Positions 22,076 to 31,161 of a DNA stretch of 45,379 nucleotides are shown here, in pieces; the first letter of the stretch is position 1, and each line of letters starts with the position of its first letter. The position numbers and the translations under genes were made by a program. The notes beneath the pieces are model-generated. The model was not told the origin of the DNA, searched no databases, and saw nothing but the letters and a program-made list of their open reading frames with translations. The stretch lies in assembly GCA_016871375.1 (NCBI GenBank), contig VFYY01000007.1, positions 1 to 45,379 on the forward strand. Direction: 5' to 3'. Source of the stretch: Acidimicrobiia bacterium (GTDB taxonomy: Bacteria > Acidobacteriota > Vicinamibacteria > Vicinamibacterales > UBA2999).

Positions 22076-24630
22076 TTACCGGGTTTCAGCCTCTGGCTCC
22101 ACTCTGCCGCTTTATCGGGTCTTCCCCAGCTCTGATATAGCTGCACGATCAGGCCGCCCACCTGATCCAGCGCGGCCCGGCTCTCGCCCGGCGCCGTGCC
22201 CGCGCGGCGGCTCAACCCCTCGTAATTGGCCACCATCAGCGGCTCCGCCTGCGCGAATTTCCGCTGGCTGAAGTAGGTCAGCCCGAGGTTCGCCATCGTC
22301 GCCAGCGTGTCCGGGTGGTCGTTGCCGAGCACGCGCCGCTGCGTGTCCAGCGTCTTCGAATAGAGCTGCTCGGCCTCCGCGATCTTCTTGCTGCTCAAGT
22401 AGACGAACCCCAGGTTGTTCGCGCTGCGCAGCGTCTCGGGATGCTCCTCGCCGAGCACGCGGCGCATGCCGTCGGTCGCCTTGGTGAAGAGCGGCTCCGC
22501 CTGATCGAACCTGCCCTGGCGCGCGTAGAGCGACGCCAGGTTGCTCATCGTGCTGAGGGTGTCCGGGTGATCGGCGCCGAGCACCTTCGTGCGCCCTTCG
22601 AGGGCGGTGGTGTAGAGCGGCTGCCCCTGCGCCAGCTTGCCCTGCTGCGTGTACAGCAGCGCGAGGTTGTTCATCGTCAGCAGCGTGTCGGGATGCTGCG
22701 GGCCGAGCACGCGGCGCATCGAGTCGAGCGCTTTGGTGTAGAGCGCCTCGGCTTCGCCGTACTGGCCCTGCGCCCACTGGAGGGCGGCCACGTTCGTCGT
22801 CGTGCTCAGCGTCTCGCGGTTGTTCTCCCCGAGCACGCGGCGGCGGCCGGCGAGCGCCGCGGTGAAGAGCGGGGCCGCGTCGTCGTACTTGCCCTGGTAC
22901 CAGTAGACCTCGGCCAGGTTGTTGAGCGTGTGCAGCCGATCGCGATGGTCCGGGGGCAGCGCCTTCTGCTGCAGCGCGAGCGCGCGTTCGAGGTGGCGCT
23001 GCGCTTCGGGGTACAGGCCGAGCGCCTTGTACGTGTCGCCGATCGTCTGGCGGATCGACGCTTCGACGAGCGGCTGCGCGTTGAAATTGGTGTCGATACG
23101 GACCGCCGCGCGGTCGAGCGCCGTGCGGACCTTCAGATCGGGATCGGCCTTCGTGTCGGGACGAATCTGCGCCGCCACGCTGGCCTGCGACAACAGGTCG
23201 CCCTGGATGAACTCGTTGACCGCGAGCGCCGTGGCCGCTTCGGTGTCGGCGCGCTGGCGCTCGGCCACCGCGATGTTGCGCTGCTCGGTTGCGACCTTCT
23301 CCGCGGCGACCGCGAGATCGCGCTGCTCGGTCGCCACCTGCTCGGCGGCGGTCGCACGATCGCGTTCCTCGCGCGCCGTCTGCTCCGCCGCGACGGCCCG
23401 GTCGCGCTCCTCGACGGCGGCCCGCTCCGCGCGCGTCGCGCGGATCGCCTGATAGGTGCTTGCCGCCACGCCGGCGATGAGGACGACGAACACCGCCGCC
23501 ACGCCGGCGACGAGCGCCTTGTGCCGGCGCGCGAACTTCTGCAGCTGGTACGTCGTGCTCGCGGGACGCGCGACGATCGGCTGATCGTCCAGGTAGCGCC
23601 AGATGTCCGCGGCGAGATCGGCCGCCGACGCGTAGCGCCGCAGCTTGTCCTTCTCGAGCGCCTTGGCGACGATCGTCTCCACGTCGCCGCGGTAGACGCG
23701 GTTGATCGAGCTGAGGCGCGTCGGCTCCTCGTCCTGGATGACCTTCACCGCCTCGTGCAGCTTCCGGTTGACGTTGTAGGGAAGCTGTCCGCTGAGCGTC
23801 TCGTACAGGATGACGCCCAGCGCGTAGACGTCGCTGCGGATGTCGAGCTCGAGCGGATCGGCGAGCACCTGCTCCGGGCTCATGTACGCCAGCGTCCCGA
23901 TCAGCTGGCCGACGTCGGTCTGCCGCGTCGCCTGCGTGTCGGAGTCGGTGACGCGCGCCACGCCGAAGTCGAGAATCTTCGGCTGCCCGCGCTCGGTGAC
24001 GAGGATGTTCCGCGGCTTCAGGTCGCGGTGAATGAGACCGCGCTGATGCGCGTGGTGCACGGCCTCGCAGACGAGCGCCACGAGCTTGAGGCGCCCGCGC
24101 ATGTTCGGGTTGTGCTTCTTGATGTAGTCGGGGAGTTCCGACCCCTCGATGAACTCCATCGCGAAGTACGGCTGGGAGCCGAACGCGGTGTCGGCGGTCC
24201 CTGCTTCGTAGATCTGCGCGATGCCGGGGTGCTGCAGGCGGCCGAGCGCCTGCGCTTCGAGGTCGAACCGGCGGAGCAGCTCGGGGCCCGCCATGCCCGG
24301 CTTGATCACTTTCAGCGCCACGCGCCGGCGCGGCTGGTCCTGCTCCGCTTCGTACACGGTGCCCATGCCGCCTTCGCCGAGCACACGCACGATGCGGTAA
24401 TTGCCGAACGTCTTCGGAATGTAGGCGCCGCCGTCCTCGCCTTCGACGCGGTCCACGACCATGGTCGCGGCGTCGGCCGCGTCGACAGTGGCGCGCGGCG
24501 CGGCACCTCCGACAACGGTCACCGCTTCGGCAGGGCTGTTGGCTATCGTCGGCGCGTCGTCAGGGCGGCCGGCGAGCGTGGGCGTGTCGTCGTTGGTGCT
24601 GGACACGGGCCCTTCAGTATTGCGCGTCAC
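22072..24630 (-). CDS. Ser/Thr protein kinase with transmembrane segment, coiled-coil repeats and TPR_10/12-type repeats
   Basis: VALKVIKPG, LIHRDLKPRNILVTERGQPKILDFGVARV, SPEQ; repeated LGxxHPDTL...NNLA TPR units. Confidence 0.93.
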   Translation of the reverse strand: MTRNTEGPVSSTNDDTPTLAGRPDDAPTIANSPAEAVTVVGGAAPRATVDAADAATMVVDRVEGEDGGAYIPKTFGNYRIVRVLGEGGMGTVYEAEQDQPRRRVALKVIKPGMAGPELLRRFDLEAQALGRLQHPGIAQIYEAGTADTAFGSQPYFAMEFIEGSELPDYIKKHNPNMRGRLKLVALVCEAVHHAHQRGLIHRDLKPRNILVTERGQPKILDFGVARVTDSDTQATRQTDVGQLIGTLAYMSPEQVLADPLELDIRSDVYALGVILYETLSGQLPYNVNRKLHEAVKVIQDEEPTRLSSINRVYRGDVETIVAKALEKDKLRRYASAADLAADIWRYLDDQPIVARPASTTYQLQKFARRHKALVAGVAAVFVVLIAGVAASTYQAIRATRAERAAVEERDRAVAAEQTAREERDRATAAEQVATEQRDLAVAAEKVATEQRNIAVAERQRADTEAATALAVNEFIQGDLLSQASVAAQIRPDTKADPDLKVRTALDRAAVRIDTNFNAQPLVEASIRQTIGDTYKALGLYPEAQRHLERALALQQKALPPDHRDRLHTLNNLAEVYWYQGKYDDAAPLFTAALAGRRRVLGENNRETLSTTTNVAALQWAQGQYGEAEALYTKALDSMRRVLGPQHPDTLLTMNNLALLYTQQGKLAQGQPLYTTALEGRTKVLGADHPDTLSTMSNLASLYARQGRFDQAEPLFTKATDGMRRVLGEEHPETLRSANNLGFVYLSSKKIAEAEQLYSKTLDTQRRVLGNDHPDTLATMANLGLTYFSQRKFAQAEPLMVANYEGLSRRAGTAPGESRAALDQVGGLIVQLYQSWGRPDKAAEWSQRLKPGK
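23251..23418 (-). repeat. 4 x 42-nt in-frame coding repeat (14-aa coiled-coil unit)
   Basis: AVEERDRAVAAEQT/AREERDRATAAEQV/ATEQRDLAVAAEKV/ATEQRNIAVAERQR. Confidence 0.75.
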
Positions 24631-24682
24631 CGGCCCATCGGCAAGGGGCTGGCGGATTCTAAAGTTCGGAAAACAAAGACTT

Positions 24683-25153
24683 TCAGGGCTGCGGTGGGAG
24701 CGGAGGCGGCACGGCGTCGCCCGGGGTGGGCGGAGGCGGCACGGCCTTGGCGAAGAACACGGCCGCCAGCAGGCCTCCCAGCGTAGCGAACACGAACCCC
24801 GCCATGACCTGGAACGCGAAGCCGGCAGCCAGCCGGAACGCCGCGTTGCCGCGGTTACCCATCATCTCGAGCCAGGCACGCGCCTCGGGCGGCATGTCGC
24901 CGGCGTTCGCCAGCACGTCCTGGATGACACGCTCCTGCAGCGGCGCAATGAGGACGTCGAGCGCCGACGCGGCAATCAGCCAGACGAACGCGCCGCGCGC
25001 GTTGGTGAGCGGCGGGTCGTACTGCGGCAGCAGGTAGCCGGCCAGCACGCCGCCGCCGGCAATCCAGATGCAGCAGCAGTTGGCGATGTGAATGACCGGC
25101 AGCGCGGAGAGGATGCCGATGAAGAGGCCGCCGAGGAGCGCGGACTGGATCAT
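24683..25153 (-). CDS. Hypothetical membrane protein
   Basis: 156-aa ORF with hydrophobic helices, IQSALLGGLFIGILSALPVIHIANCCCIWIAGGGVLAGYLLPQ. Confidence 0.65.
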   Translation of the reverse strand: MIQSALLGGLFIGILSALPVIHIANCCCIWIAGGGVLAGYLLPQYDPPLTNARGAFVWLIAASALDVLIAPLQERVIQDVLANAGDMPPEARAWLEMMGNRGNAAFRLAAGFAFQVMAGFVFATLGGLLAAVFFAKAVPPPPTPGDAVPPPLPPQP

Positions 25154-25156
25154 GGT

Positions 25157-25216
25157 AGCCGGCAGCCGGCTGCCGGCAGCCGGCTGAACTGCCCGCTGCC
25201 TGCTGCCCGCTGCATG

Positions 25217-25219
<3 letters not shown>
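25157..25219. repeat. Heptamer array (9 x 7 nt) of CCGGCAG/CCCGCTG type
   Basis: AGCCGGC AGCCGGC TGCCGGC AGCCGGC TGAACTG CCCGCTG CCTGCTG CCCGCTG CATGCTA. Confidence 0.75.
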
Positions 25220-26530
<1,311 letters not shown>

Positions 26531-26593
26531 GATCGGCCACTATATCATGAGGAAAATCGCAGATTTCCTCTGCAGGAGCCGGCACAGCATTCG

Positions 26594-27142
26594 ATGTTTT
26601 TTCTTCGCAAGTCGTCCCTCGAGCTCCTGCCCGTCGCGATGAGCGGCGTTCGCATGGGCGAGCGCGCGCTGCAGATCGCGATCGACGATCCGGCGCTCGC
26701 CGGCGCGATCGCGGCGAAGGTCGGCTTGAGCGGTACGGCGGCGATGGCGGTCGCCGACGACGCGAGCGCCGCGAGGGCGCGCGAGGGCGCCGCGAGGGCG
26801 GGCGCTCTGGTGGACGTGCACGTCACGCCGCTGCAGACGCTGCCCTTCGCCGACAGCTCGTTCGACGTCGTCGTCGTTCACACGATGGGCGGGCTGCTCG
26901 CGTCGATGGACGAGCCGATGCGCGTCGCCACGCTGCGCGAGGCGAACCGCGTGCTGCGCAGCGGCGGGCGCGTGGTGATCATCGAAGCCGGCGCACGCGG
27001 CGGCCTGCGTGGGCTGATTGGGAGCGCGGCAACGGGCGATGCCGGAGCGACCGTGGCATCGCTGACGACGGCCGGCTTTCGCGGCTCGCGCCGGCTCGCC
27101 GAGCGCGAAGGCTACCGGTTCCTCGAGGGGATGAAACCTTGA
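26594..27142 (+). CDS. Class I SAM-dependent methyltransferase-like protein
   Basis: LPFADSSFDVVVVHTMGGLL...EANRVLRSGGRVVIIEAG resembles Methyltransf_11 motifs; the glycine-rich motif I is weak. Confidence 0.65.
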   Translation: MFFLRKSSLELLPVAMSGVRMGERALQIAIDDPALAGAIAAKVGLSGTAAMAVADDASAARAREGAARAGALVDVHVTPLQTLPFADSSFDVVVVHTMGGLLASMDEPMRVATLREANRVLRSGGRVVIIEAGARGGLRGLIGSAATGDAGATVASLTTAGFRGSRRLAEREGYRFLEGMKP

Positions 27143-27149
27143 TACGCCC

Positions 27150-27199
27150 CGTTCCGGGGTCTGACCCCTTAGTCGCTCCGTTCCGGGGTCTGACCCCTT
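27150..27199 (+). repeat. Two direct copies of CGTTCCGGGGTCTGACCCCTT (29-nt spacing), each a GGGGTC-T-GACCCC hairpin
   Basis: Exact 21-nt repeat at 27150-27170 and 27179-27199. Confidence 0.85.
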
Positions 27200-27291
27200 T
27201 TCGCGACACCACCGCGCGCCACACGACAGATCTCGCCTGAATCCGCCGAAAACGTAAGGGCAAGGTATTTGCCTGGTTGCCGACTGGATTC

Positions 27292-27840
27292 ATGTCCCAG
27301 GCTGTTCTCGCAGTAGTCTTTACGGCCGACGAGGTGGCGCGCGTCGCCGCGCTCTCTGCGGCGATTCATGACGAGCCCGCGCAGAGACGGCTGAAGCTGG
27401 CCCCCGCTTCAGTCGTGGGGGCCGACTTCGGTCGGCCCGTCGCGATCTCCTCGATGTTCTCCACGGCGCCGGGCGCCGCCGTGCGCGGACGGCCGCTCAT
27501 CACGGCAGCCGTCATCGGCGCGATGGCCGTCGTGCTCGTCGTCGTCGCCGCGATGGCGAACCGCGGTCACATCGAGCCGGCAACGGTCGCCGGCGACACC
27601 GTCGGCAGCATCGACGCCGTGGTGTCGGCGTTCAACCGCGCCGGTGCATTCGTCACGAGCGCGCAGGCGCCGCTCGATCTGCTGACGCTCGGCCCCGGCG
27701 AGGAGTCGCCGTTCGTTGTCACGATCCCGAACGTCGGCGACGTCGGCCGCTATCGGGTAAGCTTCCGGACGGATTCCGGCGTCGTCCGCCACGTGGACCG
27801 GCGCGCCACGCAGATCGCGCGCGCGGTCGTGGCGAACTGA
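27292..27840 (+). CDS. Hypothetical membrane-anchored protein with C-terminal beta domain
   Basis: TM segment (LITAAVIGAMAVVLVVVAAMA) then LGPGEESPFVVTIPNVGDVGRYRVSF; start uncertain (27292 or 27454). Confidence 0.5.
   Translation: MSQAVLAVVFTADEVARVAALSAAIHDEPAQRRLKLAPASVVGADFGRPVAISSMFSTAPGAAVRGRPLITAAVIGAMAVVLVVVAAMANRGHIEPATVAGDTVGSIDAVVSAFNRAGAFVTSAQAPLDLLTLGPGEESPFVVTIPNVGDVGRYRVSFRTDSGVVRHVDRRATQIARAVVAN
27391..27436. repeat. Double hairpin CTGAAGC...GCTTCAG / GCCGAC-TTCG-GTCGGC, REP-like
   Basis: Direct reading of inverted repeats. Confidence 0.5.
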
Positions 27841-27856
27841 GGAACTGAGGACTCCG

Positions 27857-28900
27857 ATGCGCAGCAGCTCCCCTTGCCTGCCTGCACGTCGCTGGCTCGC
27901 CGCGACGGCGCTGATGCTGGCGGCCGCCCTGGTCTCGATCTCCGCACAGGGACAGGAAGGCTTCACGTTCCGCAGCGGCGTCGAGCTGATCAACGTCACC
28001 GCAACCGTCACCGACGAGGACGGCCGCTTCGTCGGCGGCCTCCGCAAGGAGGACTTCACCGTCTACGAGGACGGCGAGCGCCAGGAGGTGACGCACTTCA
28101 GCAACGAGCGCGTCCCCGTCAGCCTCGGCCTCCTGCTGGACTCGAGCGGCAGCATGACACCGGACAAGATGTCGTCGGCGCGCTCGGCGATCGACCGCTT
28201 CGTCTTCGACCTGCTGGGCCAGGAAGACGACCTGTTCTTCATGGAGTTCGCCAACCGTCCCGACCTCATTCAGGACTGGACGACGGACCGCCGGGCGATC
28301 AGCCGCGCGGTCGCACGCGTGAACCCGGCGGGCGGCACCGCGATGTACGACGCCATCGCCGACGCGATCCCGATCGTCGAGACCGGCACGCACACGAAGA
28401 AGGCGCTGCTCGTCATCTCCGACGGCAACGACACGAACAGCCGCCTCGACGTGCCCGAGCTGCGGCAGCTCATTCGCGAGAGCGAGGTGCTCGTGTATGC
28501 GCTCGGTGTGGACGGGACACTGTCGTCGGTGACGCGCACGGGGCCGACGATTCAGCTCCCGATCCCGCTGCCGTTCCCGGTGCCCGGACGCCCCCGCGGC
28601 CTGCCGCCGATCATCGGCGGTGGCGGCGGCGGCACGACGCGCTCGCGCGCGGCCTCCGAGCGCGTGAACGCCGACGCGCTGCGGCAGATCACCGACGACA
28701 CAGGCGGCCGCACCGAGATCGTGCGCGGCTTCCGTGATCTCGACGGCGCCACCGCGCGGATCGCGGACGAGTTGAGCCGGCAGTACTACCTTGGCTACGC
28801 CAGCCCCGGGAAGAAAGACGGCCGCTGGCACGCCATCCGCGTGGACGTGAAAGATCGCCGGCTCGCGGTTCGCGCGCGCCGCGGCTACGTCGCGTCGTAA
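27857..28900 (+). CDS. VWFA domain-containing secreted protein
   Basis: Signal peptide; VSLGLLLDSSGSM MIDAS; LVISDGNDTNSR; YYLGYAS C-terminal module typical of acidobacterial VWFA-related proteins. Confidence 0.88.
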   Translation: MRSSSPCLPARRWLAATALMLAAALVSISAQGQEGFTFRSGVELINVTATVTDEDGRFVGGLRKEDFTVYEDGERQEVTHFSNERVPVSLGLLLDSSGSMTPDKMSSARSAIDRFVFDLLGQEDDLFFMEFANRPDLIQDWTTDRRAISRAVARVNPAGGTAMYDAIADAIPIVETGTHTKKALLVISDGNDTNSRLDVPELRQLIRESEVLVYALGVDGTLSSVTRTGPTIQLPIPLPFPVPGRPRGLPPIIGGGGGGTTRSRAASERVNADALRQITDDTGGRTEIVRGFRDLDGATARIADELSRQYYLGYASPGKKDGRWHAIRVDVKDRRLAVRARRGYVAS

Positions 28901-28924
28901 CTGCCGGCGGCCGGCAGCCGGCTG
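28901..28924. repeat. Short heptamer remnant CTGCCGG CGGCCGG CAGCCGG CTG
   Basis: 3 units immediately after the TAA stop. Confidence 0.55.
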
Positions 28925-28933
28925 ATATGATGC

Positions 28934-29692
28934 GTGCGCGTGCGCACGTTTCTGATCGCGCTGGGGCTGAGCCTCGTCGGCGGCCTCGGCGGACTCCTTC
29001 TCGCCTCGGGCGTGCTCCTCGTCAAGGACTCGACGCGGGCCAGGCTGGTTCCCTGGCTCGTCAGCTACGCCGTCGGCGCGCTGCTCGGGGTGTCGATGCT
29101 GCGGCTGCTTCCCACCAGCCTGGAGGCGCTCGCGCCGCAGTTCGGCGGTGACGCGTCGTCGCGCGTGTTCGCGGTCCTGCTCCTCGGCATCCTGCTCTTC
29201 TTCGTGCTCGAGAAGCTCGTGCTCTGGCGGCACTGCCACACGCACGACTGCGAGGTCCACGAGGGCACCGTCTTCCCCATCGTCATCGGCGACGCGTTTC
29301 ACAACTTCGTGGACGGCGCGGTGATCGCGGCGGCCGTCATCACCTCGGTCCCGCTGGGCGTCACCACCGCCGTCGCGGTGGCCGCGCACGAGATCCCGCA
29401 GGAGGTCGGCGACTTCGCCATCCTGCTGCACCACGGGTACTCACGGTCGCGCGCGCTGCTGCTCAACGTGCTCTCGGCCACCGCCAGCGCGCTCGGGGCG
29501 GTGGCCGCGTTCGTCGCCTTCGACATCGTGCCGCGCACGCTCCCCTACTTCCTCGCGCTTGCCGCCGCCAGCTTCCTGTACGTCGCGATGGCGGACCTCA
29601 TCCCCGGCCTGCACCGCGGCCGCACGGATGCCGGATCGATGCGCCAGATCCTCCTCATCGCCGCCGGCGTGGCGACGATGCTCGTGATTTAG
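28934..29692 (+). CDS. ZIP family metal transporter
   Basis: GDAFHNFVDGAVIAAAVI, AVAAHEIPQEVGDFAILLHHGYSRSRALLLNVLSA; His-rich loop HCHTHDCEVHEG. Confidence 0.9.
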   Translation: MRVRTFLIALGLSLVGGLGGLLLASGVLLVKDSTRARLVPWLVSYAVGALLGVSMLRLLPTSLEALAPQFGGDASSRVFAVLLLGILLFFVLEKLVLWRHCHTHDCEVHEGTVFPIVIGDAFHNFVDGAVIAAAVITSVPLGVTTAVAVAAHEIPQEVGDFAILLHHGYSRSRALLLNVLSATASALGAVAAFVAFDIVPRTLPYFLALAAASFLYVAMADLIPGLHRGRTDAGSMRQILLIAAGVATMLVI

Positions 29693-29820
29693 GACAGTTC
29701 CTGCGACTCTGACTTTTTATTCAGAAAACCCGCGGATTCCGCGCTGATCCGCGCTGGCATTCTCTTTGATCTTCCGGTGGCCGAGGGCCGCGAGTGGCCC
29801 TGCGAAGGAGGATGAAGAGA

Positions 29821-30359
29821 TGTTTGCCAGGGTTGTAGCTGCCGCCGCCGTGTGCATCGCGATGAGCACGCCAGCCTGGGCGCAGCGGTCGAATCTCGAG
29901 ACGTTCCGTGACGTGCAGCGGCAGGTGCTGCGCTACCCGCACTTCACGGTCTTCGACAGCGTCCACGCGGTTGTCGACAGCGGCGTCGTCAGGCTGACCG
30001 GCAAGGTGACCATGCCGTACAAGCGCAACGACATCGGCACCCGCGTCGCGCGCGTCGCCGGCGTCTCCAATGTCGTCAACGAGATCGAGGTGCTGCCGGT
30101 GTCGCTGTTCGACGACCAGCTGCGGATCGGGATCGCGAGAGCCATCTACGGCAACTCGAACTTCTGGCGCTACGGGTCGATGGTCAACCCGCCGATCCAC
30201 ATCATCGTGGCGCACGGGCGGGTCACGCTCGAGGGCGTGGTGAACAGCGAGGTCGATCGCATGATGGCGCGCTCGATCGCCAGCTCGTTCCAGGCGTTCT
30301 CGGTGACCAACAACCTCCGCACGGACGCGGAAGCCCGCCAGGAGCTGGAGAAGCTCTAA
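29821..30359 (+). CDS. BON domain-containing periplasmic protein
   Basis: Signal peptide MFARVVAAAAVCIAMSTPAWAQ; VDSGVVRLTGKVTMPYKRNDIGTRVARVAGVSNVVNEIEVLP and a second BON-like repeat. Confidence 0.85.
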
Positions 30360-30360
30360 T

Positions 30361-30430
30361 CAACGCCCAACTTCCAACGCCCAACTCCCAAGCAGATCAA
30401 TTTGGGAGTTGGGAATTGGGAGTTGGAAGT
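30361..30430. repeat. Heptamer-phased palindromic element (10 x 7 nt, 4+2+4)
   Basis: CAACGCC CAACTTC CAACGCC CAACTCC CAAGCAG ATCAATT TGGGAGT TGGGAAT TGGGAGT TGGAAGT. Confidence 0.88.
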
Positions 30431-31152
30431 TCCCCTTCCTGGCCGCGGCGGGCAATCCACCAGATCACCAGCGCGAACGTCAGCAGCGCCGCCACGATCG
30501 TCGCCCCGAACAGCACGAGCGTCGTCAAGAGAATCGAGTCGCTCTCGACGTGCACCTGCAGGCCGAGGGGCGCCCCGGCCAGCCGGTCGCGCAGCGGCTG
30601 CTCCCACTCCAGAATGTTTCCGCGCAGGACGCCGGCCGGCGAGTTGTGGAACACGATCGCGCTGGGCAGGTGCATCTTGAAGAGCACCAGCTCGTCTCCC
30701 GTCCAGCCGACGTCGCCGACAGCCGGGTTCGTGCGTGACGGCGGACCCACCGTCTGCTCGTATTCGTACATGTCTCCCTGCCGCTCGAACCGGTAGCGCG
30801 ACCAGGCCAGCGGCGCGATCCGCGACGCCTGCCGCACGTCGTCCACGTCCACGCTGGCGTGCACGACGCGGCGGCCGTCCCGGCGCGACACGCTGACGCG
30901 CGCCCGCGACTCCGGCGTGGAGAACAGCGCGCGGACCCGCTCGCGATCGAGCCGCGCGCGTGGACTCACGTCGAGGTCCGCGCCGCGCAGCGCGACGAGC
31001 GCCGCCACCGACGCATTGACGTTGATCGTCGCGGAGCCGTCGAGCGCCAGGTAGATCTCTTCCTCGTATTCGTACTCGGGCCGGAAGACGCCGCTGCGCG
31101 AGCAGCCGGCCACCGTGACGCAGACGAGCAGCAGGACCCAGAGAAGACGCAC
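30397..31152 (-). CDS. Putative lipoprotein with C-terminal TM helix
   Basis: VRLLWVLLLVCVTVAGCSRSG lipobox, GTG start; C-terminal TM LVLFGATIVAALLTFALVIWWIARR; the last ~10 aa are encoded by the heptamer element. Confidence 0.7.
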   Translation of the reverse strand: MRLLWVLLLVCVTVAGCSRSGVFRPEYEYEEEIYLALDGSATINVNASVAALVALRGADLDVSPRARLDRERVRALFSTPESRARVSVSRRDGRRVVHASVDVDDVRQASRIAPLAWSRYRFERQGDMYEYEQTVGPPSRTNPAVGDVGWTGDELVLFKMHLPSAIVFHNSPAGVLRGNILEWEQPLRDRLAGAPLGLQVHVESDSILLTTLVLFGATIVAALLTFALVIWWIARRGQEGELPTPNSQLPN

Positions 31153-31161
31153 CAAAACGCA

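Noticed and set aside
30859-31161. Upstream extension of the 1025-aa polA ORF
   Set aside because: Arg/Ala-rich shadow translation antisense to the lipoprotein gene; PolA homology begins at MARQTLFLIDGSS.
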